Positions 6,387-13,566 of a stretch of 13,996 nucleotides of DNA are shown here, piece after piece (position 1 is the first letter of the stretch; the number at the start of each line of letters is the position of its first letter). The notes beneath the pieces are model-generated. The model was not told where the DNA came from. It was given only the letters and a program-made list of their open reading frames with translations, and did no database searches. Source of the DNA: Candidatus Saccharimonadota bacterium (GTDB lineage: Bacteria > Patescibacteriota > Saccharimonadia > Saccharimonadales > UBA4665); the NCBI GenBank assembly GCA_029288335.1, contig JARIHJ010000044.1:1-13996 (forward strand), read 5' to 3'. Position numbers and translations under genes: made by a program.

Positions 6387-7487
6387 ATGAGCCAAAGTTA
6401 TATTGAAATTAACGGTAGACGCTACGATCCGATTAGTGGTCTGCCAGTTGATGCTAATAACCTAGCAACGCCTGAACCAGCCGAGCTAAAGGAGGCTGTC
6501 GCCGAGCCGGTAGCTAAGCCGCGCCAAGCCCACCACATAGCTAGCCACCTGACACCCCACAGTGCTGAGAAAAGCAAGACGCTAAGGCGTAACTCTGTCA
6601 AAAAGCCAGTCACGCATCAAAAGCCAGCCATCAAAACTACCAGCCCAGCCGAAGCCCATTTGAGCAAAAAAACTGAAGCTAGCTTAATCAAAAAATCGAC
6701 CGCTAGCATAGCACCCGGTCGGACCGAGCGTGCTCGGCAAGCCGCCAAAAGTACTAATATTAGGCACTTTGGCCAACAATTAGCTAGCCCTAGTGCTACC
6801 AGAGCCAAGCTACACGCAGCTCACCCTAAGACCGGCACAACTTTCGACATAGCGCCGCCACTGAGACGCCAATCTCTAGCACTAGCGGCGGCGCCGGCCA
6901 GCATTGCTAGCGCACCGGCAAAAAGTCAATTTACTGAACTACTTGAGCGGCACGAGGAAGTTACTCATCATCGCTATTTGGAGAGCCCGAAGACGAAGCA
7001 AGGCTTGCTAGCACGGCTGGGGCCCGGCCACAAGCGCGCCGCCGGCTTCGCCGCGGTAGGACTAGCCATACTGCTAGTTGCTGGCTTCATAGTTTGGCAG
7101 AATAAGACGAATATCGAACTGCAACTCGCTGACGCCAAAGCCGGTATCCACGCCACGTTGCCGGGGCAGGTGCCGAGTGGCTACGGCGCAGCCCAGTTCC
7201 ACTACGAGCCAGGTCTGGTTGCCATTAAGTACCAATCGGGCCAGGATGGCCACTATTTCCAGCTCATACAAAGAGCCAGCGGCTACGCCACCAACTCAAC
7301 TCTAGCCAGCTTAGTGAGTAATAATGGCGGCTACCAGACGGTTAACGCCGAAGGTCAGACGGTCTATATCAACACTAGCGGCAATCAAGCCAGTGCAGCT
7401 TGGCTCAACGGTGGCATTTTGCATTTGGTTAAAGGCAACTCCTCTTTAAGCCGCCAGCAGCTCATTGAACTAGCCACCTCATCCTAG
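6387..7487 (+). CDS. Single-pass membrane protein with DUF4367-like exterior domain
   Basis: 366 aa. It starts with a distinctive YIEINGRRYDPISGLPV (5-21), followed by a long, disordered, basic cytoplasmic region rich in Ala, Lys, His and Pro (to about 216). One membrane helix follows (about 218-239), then an exterior domain (about 250-366). That domain resembles DUF4367: LPGQVPSGYG, a VAIKYQSG strand, YFQLIQRASG, VYINTSGNQASAAWLNGGILHLVKG, and the closing LSRQQLIELATS that matches the family's usual 'LS--ELI-IA' end. DUF4367 domains occur on cell-surface and lipoprotein-like proteins and have no firm function. GCTAGC is frequent in the cytoplasmic part. It diverges from the PEGA gene and converges with the response regulator 23 nt away. 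Confidence 0.75.
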   Translation: MSQSYIEINGRRYDPISGLPVDANNLATPEPAELKEAVAEPVAKPRQAHHIASHLTPHSAEKSKTLRRNSVKKPVTHQKPAIKTTSPAEAHLSKKTEASLIKKSTASIAPGRTERARQAAKSTNIRHFGQQLASPSATRAKLHAAHPKTGTTFDIAPPLRRQSLALAAAPASIASAPAKSQFTELLERHEEVTHHRYLESPKTKQGLLARLGPGHKRAAGFAAVGLAILLVAGFIVWQNKTNIELQLADAKAGIHATLPGQVPSGYGAAQFHYEPGLVAIKYQSGQDGHYFQLIQRASGYATNSTLASLVSNNGGYQTVNAEGQTVYINTSGNQASAAWLNGGILHLVKGNSSLSRQQLIELATSS

Positions 7488-7510
7488 CCTTTCGATAGTA
7501 GCGGCTTCAG

Positions 7511-7900
7511 CTAACCAACTGAGTCAAGGAAATCAGCCAGCTCATTTGGCGTCATCTCGGCCTTGATGACATAGCCATCAGCCTGCCGCTCCAGCTGTTC
7601 ACGGATTTCTTCGCGTTCTTCTAGGTTGGTAGTAATAATTACTTTTGCTTTTAAGTGCGGCGTTTTAGCCGGATCGCGCAGATCCCTCATAATGTCCACA
7701 CCTGTCATATTCGGCATCATCAGATCGAGCAAGATAATGTCATACTTATCTGTCTGGGCGGTTTTTAGCCCCATCTCGCCATCAGCCTCGATGTCGACGT
7801 CGTAGCCACGCTTCGACAGCGCCCGGGCATAGAGGTCACTAATAAATTGCTCGTTTTCGATAACTAAAACTTTGCGGTGATCTGATTTATTTTCGTCCAT
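7511..7900 (-). CDS. Single-domain response regulator (receiver only)
   Basis: 129 aa, a complete CheY-like receiver with no output domain. The phosphoacceptor is Asp59 in LLDLMMPNMTG, the switch Thr is Thr90 (VIITT) and the conserved Lys is Lys113 (YVIKAEMTP). The acidic pocket reads Glu15-Asn16-Glu17; the second position is usually Asp and helps bind Mg2+, so the Asn is unusual. The start at 7900 (MDENKSD) is chosen because TAGAAT lies exactly 7 nt upstream and the receiver fold begins at Lys10. An upstream in-frame ATG at 8005 would overlap the kinase gene and add 35 non-receiver residues. It lies 37 nt after the histidine kinase on the same strand, its likely partner. With no DNA-binding domain, output is probably by protein-protein contact. 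Confidence 0.92.
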   Translation of the reverse strand: MDENKSDHRKVLVIENEQFISDLYARALSKRGYDVDIEADGEMGLKTAQTDKYDIILLDLMMPNMTGVDIMRDLRDPAKTPHLKAKVIITTNLEEREEIREQLERQADGYVIKAEMTPNELADFLDSVG

Positions 7901-7907
7901 ATTCACC

Positions 7908-7913
7908 ATTCTA
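7908..7913 (-). promoter_or_regulatory. -10 box TAGAAT for the response regulator
   Basis: Read on the minus strand, TAGAAT ends 7 nt before the ATG at 7900, inside the kinase-regulator gap. This suggests the regulator can be transcribed on its own as a leaderless mRNA, besides any read-through from the kinase gene. Confidence 0.5.
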
Positions 7914-7937
7914 CCATTGTTAAGGAGGTCGCTTCGC

Positions 7938-9461
7938 TCATCGCCTGTACAGTGAATGGTTTTTAATCCAACCGTGAGGTACGCGCACAATGTCGTCAGC
8001 ACCACCAGCCTTTTGGGCTTCGGCCAATTTAGAATACGGTTGAACGGTGAACCCAGCTATCGTGCCTTTTTCGGCAGAGGAGCTGATCCAGATATTGCCA
8101 CCGTGAGCTTCAACCAGAGCTTTGCATAAGTATAACCCCAACCCAGTGCCGGTGACCTGCGACCGAGACTGGTGGTTACGATAGAAGCGTTGAAACAAAT
8201 TGCCAATCACCGCCGGATCGATGACCACACCAAAATCCTGAACTGTAGTTTCGATCTCGCCAGCCTGGTTGAGCCTAGCACTGACCACAATCGGATGTTT
8301 TTGGCCGCTGTATTTAATGGCATTATCGATAAGGTTAGTAATGATTTCGCTAGCGCTAACACGATCGACGCCAGCTGGTGGCAACTTATCAGCCAGCTCC
8401 AGCTTGATCTCTAACCCGTGCACTCTGGCACGCAAGCGCATCGACTCGACGACAGACTTAACTAGCTCGGCCCAATCTTCGGATCTCAGATGCAGGCTCA
8501 GCTGGTCGCTATCGACACGTGAGACATTCAGAATATTATTGGTGTATTCGGTCAAAAGCTTGGCGCTGGCGCGCATTTTCTGCAAATCAGTCGTAAGCTC
8601 AAGATTGGTTTTGTCATCGACCTCTTCTTCCAGAACTTCGATATAGCCGCGCAGCATTGTTAGCGGGTTACGCAACTCGTGGACAGCTAAAGCCACGAAA
8701 CTGGCTTGGTCGTCTTCGCTGGAGTAGCGCTCGGTCTGATCGACCAGCACCAAGATCGTCTCAAAATGCTGGGGGTTAGATTTGTTGTAGTAAGTAACTA
8801 GATCGAACTGGTGCTTGGCTTTGCCTTCGTTCAGACTCAGCTTGACGCGGTTCCATTTTTTGGTAGCGACAGCCGCACCGGAACGGACTTGCTTCAACCA
8901 GGTTTCAAACGTATCAGCATTGGCGAACGACATATCGAGCGCATCATATAGGTTGCCGCCGAGCATCTCAGTCGGGTTCTTGTCGAGGTATTGACCAGCC
9001 GCAGCGTTGACAAACTTCAGATTATCGGCCTCATCTATGACGAGCAGGGGCAATGGCAAATTATTGATAATAAAGTCGAGTTTGGCGTGGTTAGCTTTTG
9101 GGCTGGATTTAGCAACCGAAGCTAGTTGATAGATTTGATTGGTGACATTAACCACTAACTCTCGACCAAAGCGTAATTTATCCGCGTCGGTCGTACCGGC
9201 CGGGCCATTTGGTGACAGGAAGAGTACAGCTTGCCATAGCATCTTTAAAGGCGACAGCAGCCAGCTAACAGTCAGCCGCGAAATAACCAAGCTGATAACG
9301 ATGAGGATTATCTCGGCACCAAGCAAGGTCACCAACTGCCAAGCCCTGGGGACATACCGACTAATCGCCAGCCAGCCAGCAGCCAGCACGGCGTTCTCAA
9401 CCATAAATATCAGAAATAGGTAGAACCAGGCGCGACGCGAAAGCTTCTGAAAATCATCCAT
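7938..9461 (-). CDS. Membrane sensor histidine kinase with PAS domain
   Basis: 507 aa. Two N-terminal membrane helices (about 12-32 and 42-62) with almost no loop between them imply little exterior sensing. A PAS domain (about 125-240; LDFIINNLPLPLLVIDEADN, then FVNAAAGQYL) follows. The dimerisation/phosphoacceptor domain has His261 in AVHELRNPL. The HATPase domain has its N box in EIITNLIDNAIKYSG and G2 in GTGLGLYLCKALVEAHGG. The G1 box reads VQDFGVVID (Asp409): the second Gly of the usual DxGxG is Val413. A cytoplasmic signal, or one within the membrane, is likely. The protein autophosphorylates His and passes phosphate to a receiver, most simply the one encoded 37 nt downstream. The ATG at 9461 follows the DUF3048 gene by 50 nt, with no clear -10 or ribosome-binding site (GGAG is 13 nt away). 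It ends in TGA. Confidence 0.93.
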   Translation of the reverse strand: MDDFQKLSRRAWFYLFLIFMVENAVLAAGWLAISRYVPRAWQLVTLLGAEIILIVISLVISRLTVSWLLSPLKMLWQAVLFLSPNGPAGTTDADKLRFGRELVVNVTNQIYQLASVAKSSPKANHAKLDFIINNLPLPLLVIDEADNLKFVNAAAGQYLDKNPTEMLGGNLYDALDMSFANADTFETWLKQVRSGAAVATKKWNRVKLSLNEGKAKHQFDLVTYYNKSNPQHFETILVLVDQTERYSSEDDQASFVALAVHELRNPLTMLRGYIEVLEEEVDDKTNLELTTDLQKMRASAKLLTEYTNNILNVSRVDSDQLSLHLRSEDWAELVKSVVESMRLRARVHGLEIKLELADKLPPAGVDRVSASEIITNLIDNAIKYSGQKHPIVVSARLNQAGEIETTVQDFGVVIDPAVIGNLFQRFYRNHQSRSQVTGTGLGLYLCKALVEAHGGNIWISSSAEKGTIAGFTVQPYSKLAEAQKAGGADDIVRVPHGWIKNHSLYRR

Positions 9462-9511
9462 TGCTAACGTACAACTCCAGTTTGCTTCCCACCACTCATC
9501 TCTCTAGTCAT

Positions 9512-10876
9512 TTATTGGTAACTCAGCTGACTATCTAACCCCAACGCCGTTAGCCAAGTCTGTCCGCGATTGAGTTTAACATCGGCACCATTGATGTCCA
9601 ATAATTTTAGCGGTGCCGAGTTACTGGCCTTCGACCACGTACATTTAGTCACGCCACCGTCCTGAAAGACATACGCCGGGCCGCTGCCAACGTTATTGTA
9701 AACCGAATAATAGGCGCCACTGGAGTCAAGCGAGCCAAGCGAATAGGGAATAATCAATGCTACCACGACGGTCGGCGCGATTTGTTGATTAGTCAGCGCA
9801 TCGATGTGCGGTGTGCCACCCTCGGATCGTTCGTAGTTGTTATTCTTAGCGTTATAGGCGTAGGAAACGGCATAGTCAGGGCTCGACGGATTCATATTGA
9901 TCGTTGTAACAGTAGGGGTCTTGGCAGGGCTAGCGTCCTTTCTAGCAAAACCTACGAAATTCGATGGACCGCCCCAACCACGAGACTTTTCGAGCGCTTG
10001 CAGATCGGCCATTGACGTATAAACATTATGGGGTGCGTAGCGGCTGCTAATCCGGTGATAATAACTGCCGGCGTAGAACTGGTTCATATCCTTGACTCCC
10101 CAGGCTTGTATATCGGCGAGCCCGTCCGGGCTTCCACCGACGTGAGCGTAGGGGGCATCGTAACCATCATCCCAACTGACAAAATATGGCCGCGCGCTCC
10201 TGATCGGGCCAATACTGCTAGGCTCATTGTCTTGAAATAGTGCTAGGAATCGGGTAATACCAGCCTCGGCGATGGCCTCATAGACCACACCAGCCTGAGA
10301 CAAGCCTGATTGGGGCCGCGCTGGCAAGCTGTTTTCAATCATCACGCCCGTCACAGGCAATTGGGCTTGCTCGGCTGTGACCGGCAAACCAGATAGCGGT
10401 GAATAAATCGGTTTTGGCTTGGGCTTAATTGGCGCAGCATTAACTTGAAGAGGACTGGGCTTGCTCGGCCAGTGGAGCGCAAACGCCGCGCCGCCAGCTA
10501 TGACAATTAACACTAGTATGCCGGCAATCGTCAGCCATTGCTTCTTACTCAGACGCTTGGTAAATTTTTGCCGCCAACCACGCTCTTCTTTTTTGGAGCC
10601 AGAATTATCGAGCCCAATTGGCTCTTCGCTAGCGTCTCGAACAAAATCCTGCGCCCGGCTAACCCGGGCGCTAGCGCTCTTCGTGTGATCGCCGACAAAC
10701 GCACTAGCTGCACTAGCTTCCGGCCCAGCGGCTTCGTTAGAGTTCAGGTCGTGGCCCTCACGAGCCGCTAACTCGTGAATTGACGGACCATCCAGCCGCT
10801 CCAGTGGCTGGACGATTTTTGGCTTTTTGGCGGGATGATGTTTATCTCGCGATGGCTGAAAGTCATCGATTAGCAC
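9512..10876 (-). CDS. DUF3048 (YerB-like) membrane-anchored protein
   Basis: 454 aa. A cytoplasmic, disordered, charged tail (1-113) precedes one membrane helix (about 114-136), a Pro/Lys linker, then a DUF3048 domain. Domain landmarks are YSPLSGLPV (158-166), LPVTGVMIENSLPARPQSGL, VYEAIAEAGITRFLALF, IGPIRSARPYFVSW and DAPYAHVGGSPDGL. The C-terminal part (ending about WLTALGLDSQLSYQ) is the family's second half. DUF3048 proteins such as Bacillus YerB are lipoproteins of unknown function; here a membrane helix replaces the lipid anchor. The start is GTG at 10876, 6 nt after TATAAT, 25 nt beyond the gltX stop. It lies between gltX and the two-component genes on the same strand. Confidence 0.88.
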   Translation of the reverse strand: MLIDDFQPSRDKHHPAKKPKIVQPLERLDGPSIHELAAREGHDLNSNEAAGPEASAASAFVGDHTKSASARVSRAQDFVRDASEEPIGLDNSGSKKEERGWRQKFTKRLSKKQWLTIAGILVLIVIAGGAAFALHWPSKPSPLQVNAAPIKPKPKPIYSPLSGLPVTAEQAQLPVTGVMIENSLPARPQSGLSQAGVVYEAIAEAGITRFLALFQDNEPSSIGPIRSARPYFVSWDDGYDAPYAHVGGSPDGLADIQAWGVKDMNQFYAGSYYHRISSRYAPHNVYTSMADLQALEKSRGWGGPSNFVGFARKDASPAKTPTVTTINMNPSSPDYAVSYAYNAKNNNYERSEGGTPHIDALTNQQIAPTVVVALIIPYSLGSLDSSGAYYSVYNNVGSGPAYVFQDGGVTKCTWSKASNSAPLKLLDINGADVKLNRGQTWLTALGLDSQLSYQ

Positions 10877-10882
10877 TAGCTT

Positions 10883-10888
10883 ATTATA
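10883..10888 (-). promoter_or_regulatory. -10 box TATAAT for the DUF3048 gene
   Basis: Read on the minus strand, a perfect TATAAT lies in the 25-nt gap after gltX, 6 nt before the GTG at 10876. It predicts a separate, leaderless transcript and supports the GTG start. Confidence 0.6.
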
Positions 10889-10901
10889 ACAAAACCTGCC
10901 A

Positions 10902-12311
10902 CTAGTCGCTAAAATTTTTCAGGAAGTTGTCGATGCGTTTTAGCGAGCGCTCTTTACCCAGCACCGCCAGTGTGCTAGCCAGGGCAGGACTGGCCGGCGC
11001 GTTGGTGGTCGCGATTCTAATTAAGCTAAATAACACTGCTGGCTTCTGCTTGGTTTCTTCTAGCAGGGCATTAAGTTTTTTGATTAAGTCATTAACTGTG
11101 AAATCACTAGCTTCTAGCCTGACTTTCGCAACTTCTAGCAAAACCACCAGCTCGTTTTTATCAAATTTTTTAAGCTGTTTGTTGTCAGTGATTAAGCTTT
11201 TATCAAAAGGTAAATCCTTAAAGAAGAAGTTAGTGAGGCTCGGCAATTCAGCCAGGAATTTCAGCCGTTCCTGGACTAGAGCCAGGACCTGCTTTTTATA
11301 ATCATCGCTAGCTTTAGCCGCTTCTGGCGGCCAGAAACCTTTCGCCAGTTCGAATAATTTTTCTAGCGGTGTTTCACGAATGAAATAGCCGCTCGTCCAG
11401 AGTAGCCGCTGCTCATCAAACCTGGCACCCGATTTTTGCACTCGGCTCAAGGCGAATTTTTTAATTAATTCTTCGCAGGTAAAAATTTCCTGATCTGTCC
11501 CATCATTCCAGCCTAGCGTGCTCAAAAAACTAACCAGCGCCTCTGGCAAATAGCCTTCATTGCTATAGTCCAGAATGTCTTTGGCACCGTCGCGCTTGCT
11601 TAATTTCTTATTGCCGCTCGGCGCCATAATGTGTGGCACAGTCGCGAATTTCGGCGGAGCTAACCCCAGAGCTTCATAGAGGTTCAGGTAATTCGGCATA
11701 CTGGCGACAAACTCCTGGCCGCGGATGACGTGGCTTATTGCCATTTCGGCATCGTCGACAATGTGCGCAAAGTTATATGTTGGGTAGCCATCAGACTTCA
11801 TCAAAATGAAATCATCGATCGCGTCCGCACCAGCGCTCAAATTGCCCATAACTTCGTCATGCCAGCTATAATCTTTCGGCTCACTCTTAAAGCGCAGAGG
11901 CATTTTGCCATCCCATTCGGGCGGGTCCTTGGGGCGAAAATCGCGAAAGCGAAACGGCTGCTTGCCACCGGCCGCCAATTCGCGAAAGGTCTGCACTTCG
12001 GCAGGTGAGAATGGATCGGCGTAGGCACGGCCGCTAGCCACCAGCTTATCGGCCCATTTTTTATAAATATCGAGTCTCTTGCTCTGAAAAAATGGCCCCT
12101 CGTCAGGACTCAAGCCCAACCAGTTCAAACTTTCCTGAATGTGCTTGGGCGCGCCTTCGACTAAACGCGCTCGGTCAGTATCCTCGATCCGTAAGATAAA
12201 CTTACCGCCAGCTTGCCGGGCGACTAGCCAAGCGAACAGGGCCGTCCGCACCCCGCCAACATGCAGGTAGCCAGTCGGGCTCGGCGCAAACCTGGTGCGG
12301 ATTTCACTCAT
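10902..12311 (-). CDS. gltX: Glutamate--tRNA ligase (GluRS)
   Basis: 469 aa, normal length for bacterial GluRS. It charges tRNA-Glu with glutamate using ATP in the cytoplasm. The class I signature HIGH appears as HVGG (17-20) in FAPSPTGYLHVGGVRTALF. The KMSKS equivalent is KKLSKRDG (235-242). The N-terminal Rossmann core contains the Glu-binding region (LRIEDTDRAR). The C-terminal helical anticodon-binding part runs from about 310 to the end. In many bacteria lacking GlnRS this enzyme also charges tRNA-Gln, followed by amidation by GatCAB; whether that holds here cannot be told from the window. The ATG at 12311 lies 7 nt after a TATAAT shared with the divergent rluB-type gene, with no ribosome-binding site. 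It is the first gene of a minus-strand run leading into the DUF3048 and two-component genes. Confidence 0.97.
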   Translation of the reverse strand: MSEIRTRFAPSPTGYLHVGGVRTALFAWLVARQAGGKFILRIEDTDRARLVEGAPKHIQESLNWLGLSPDEGPFFQSKRLDIYKKWADKLVASGRAYADPFSPAEVQTFRELAAGGKQPFRFRDFRPKDPPEWDGKMPLRFKSEPKDYSWHDEVMGNLSAGADAIDDFILMKSDGYPTYNFAHIVDDAEMAISHVIRGQEFVASMPNYLNLYEALGLAPPKFATVPHIMAPSGNKKLSKRDGAKDILDYSNEGYLPEALVSFLSTLGWNDGTDQEIFTCEELIKKFALSRVQKSGARFDEQRLLWTSGYFIRETPLEKLFELAKGFWPPEAAKASDDYKKQVLALVQERLKFLAELPSLTNFFFKDLPFDKSLITDNKQLKKFDKNELVVLLEVAKVRLEASDFTVNDLIKKLNALLEETKQKPAVLFSLIRIATTNAPASPALASTLAVLGKERSLKRIDNFLKNFSD

Positions 12312-12318
12312 CGCTATT

Positions 12319-12326
12319 ATTATAAT
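12319..12326. promoter_or_regulatory. Palindromic two-way -10 element (ATTATAAT) for gltX and rluB-type gene
   Basis: ATTATAAT is its own reverse complement, so it carries a perfect TATAAT on each strand: 12321-12326 (+) and 12324-12319 (-). The plus box ends 7 nt before the ATG at 12334 and the minus box 7 nt before the ATG at 12311. The whole intergenic region is 22 bp. Both mRNAs would start at or beside their start codons, and polymerase could serve only one gene at a time. No clear -35 box is visible on either side. Confidence 0.7.
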
Positions 12327-12333
12327 AGAAGTT

Positions 12334-12975
12334 ATGCGGATAAATCAGTTTGTGGCCCAGGCTGGCGGCTTATCGCGGCGCGCTAGTGACCAAGCGATCT
12401 CTAGCGGCCGCGTTAGCGTCAATGGCAAAACCGCTAGCATCGGCCAGCGAGTTAGTACGGACGATGTTATTAAACTTGACGGAAAAACGCTAGTTCTAGC
12501 CGAGGAAATCACCATTATGTTGAACAAGCCTATTGGCTATGTCTGCTCTAGAAACGGGCAGGGCGCGAAAACCATTTACGATTTATTGCCGCCTGAATAT
12601 CAAAACCTCAAACCAATCGGCCGATTAGACAAGGACAGTAGCGGATTATTGCTACTAACCAACGACGGCATGCTCGCGCAAGAATTGACCCATCCCAGCT
12701 TCGAAAAAACGAAAGTCTACGAAATCGAGCTGGATAAGCCACTAACCACGAGTGACCGAGCAAAAATCGAGCAAGGAATTAAAGTTGAGGATTACATAAG
12801 CGAGCTAGAATTAAAGGGCGTCAGTAAAAGTTGGACGGTCAAAATGCACCAAGGCAAAAACCGCCAAATCCGCCGTACTTTCGCCGCCCTAGACTACACC
12901 GTCACCAACCTCCACCGCGCTAGCTTCGGAAATTATAAATTAGATGGCCTACCAATAGGCAAGATCAGGCTATAA
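12334..12975 (+). CDS. 16S/23S rRNA pseudouridine synthase, RluB/RsuA family
   Basis: 213 aa. It converts specific uridines in ribosomal RNA to pseudouridine. The N-terminal S4 RNA-binding domain (1-60) begins MRINQFVAQAGGLSRRASD, with the SGRVSVNG turn. The catalytic domain follows: MLNKPIGYVCS, the active-site Asp99 in GRLDKDSSGLLLLTNDG, KVYEIELDKPL, and the C-terminal GKNRQIRRTFAALDYTV-NLHR motif typical of the RsuA/RluB/E/F group. Length is slightly short but complete. The start at 12334 is chosen because S4 domains begin exactly at this Met and TATAAT lies 7 nt upstream; an in-frame ATG at 12295 would run inside gltX. Whether the target is 16S or 23S RNA cannot be decided. Its stop overlaps by 6 bp the end of the convergent gene. 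Confidence 0.93.
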   Translation: MRINQFVAQAGGLSRRASDQAISSGRVSVNGKTASIGQRVSTDDVIKLDGKTLVLAEEITIMLNKPIGYVCSRNGQGAKTIYDLLPPEYQNLKPIGRLDKDSSGLLLLTNDGMLAQELTHPSFEKTKVYEIELDKPLTTSDRAKIEQGIKVEDYISELELKGVSKSWTVKMHQGKNRQIRRTFAALDYTVTNLHRASFGNYKLDGLPIGKIRL

Positions 12976-13476
12976 CTGATCAAGGTCAAACCCTAGCTCA
13001 TACATAGGCTGCATATCAAGCAACGATATGGGCGTAAGGGTGCCAGAATCCGCCAGCGCTCCAACCGCCCGCACGAACGAGTCAAAAGCAATTAGACGTT
13101 CTTCGCTATCCATAAAAGGATTAAAGAATTCCTGGCCCATAGTAACTGCCGCGAATCTCAGATTGTCCTCGGGCGCGCTAGCCAGCAGCAAAGTAGTATC
13201 GGTCGGAGCTTGAAAGATACTTATCAACTCCAGCTTATTAATCCTGCCTACTGGTACACGCAGCCGAAGCTGCTGAAAAGCTATCACTGAGGCCGTTTCC
13301 AGCAATGCGCCGTACGGAGCCTGGCAACTGTCAAATGCAGGGGATTCGCTAATAAGGTATCGCCCCACCAGATTTTCATGTGACTCCGCGGTGCTCACGT
13401 TGGCGGCAACCAAATCCGCATACTCGCTATTAACTCGGTAGGCATATTGCTCAAAAGCTTCGCTTGGTGCGGCCAT
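12970..13476 (-). CDS. Hypothetical protein, 168 aa, no recognised family
   Basis: No family recognised. A soluble, acidic protein without signal peptide or membrane segment. It alternates helices (EAFEQYAYRVNSEYADLVAA) and strands (GRINKLELISIF, TTLLLAS) and ends in an acidic YELGFDLDQL. The ATG at 13476 has the clearest ribosome-binding site in the window (AAGGA, 6-7 nt upstream) and a TATAAT further up, so it is expressed from a normal leadered mRNA, unlike most neighbours. Its last 6 bases overlap the end of the convergent pseudouridine synthase gene. It is divergent from der. Confidence 0.72.
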   Translation of the reverse strand: MAAPSEAFEQYAYRVNSEYADLVAANVSTAESHENLVGRYLISESPAFDSCQAPYGALLETASVIAFQQLRLRVPVGRINKLELISIFQAPTDTTLLLASAPEDNLRFAAVTMGQEFFNPFMDSEERLIAFDSFVRAVGALADSGTLTPISLLDMQPMYELGFDLDQL

Positions 13477-13508
13477 AATTTTTCCTTTTTAACAAAACAG
13501 TGTCGGCT

Positions 13509-13514
13509 ATTATA
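13509..13514 (-). promoter_or_regulatory. -10 box TATAAT for hypothetical gene 13476
   Basis: Read on the minus strand, TATAAT ends 32 nt before the ATG at 13476. That gives a leader of about 25 nt containing the AAGGA ribosome-binding site (about 13484-13488). It is a useful contrast with the leaderless-type starts nearby. Confidence 0.55.
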
Positions 13515-13545
13515 AATATTACGCGCAAGTTCGTCAATCTTACCC

Positions 13546-13565
13546 ACCTCTGTTATAATAGAGGT
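13546..13565. promoter_or_regulatory. 20-bp near-palindrome over the der -10 box
   Basis: ACCTCTGTTATAATAGAGGT is a perfect inverted repeat except for one central pair (G13552/T13559). Its centre TTATAA overlaps the -10 box TATAAT (13554-13559), which ends 7 nt before the der ATG at 13567. It could be an operator, or a hairpin in any longer transcript. The right arm GAGGT is ribosome-binding-site-like but only 1 nt from the ATG. Confidence 0.5.
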
Positions 13566-13566
13566 A

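Noticed and set aside
7901..8005. Longer start (ATG 8005) for the response regulator
   Set aside because: It overlaps the kinase end and adds residues outside the receiver fold; a -10 box sits 7 nt before ATG 7900.
12295..12333. Longer start (ATG 12295) for the pseudouridine synthase
   Set aside because: It lies inside gltX and upstream of the -10 box; the S4 domain starts at 12334.
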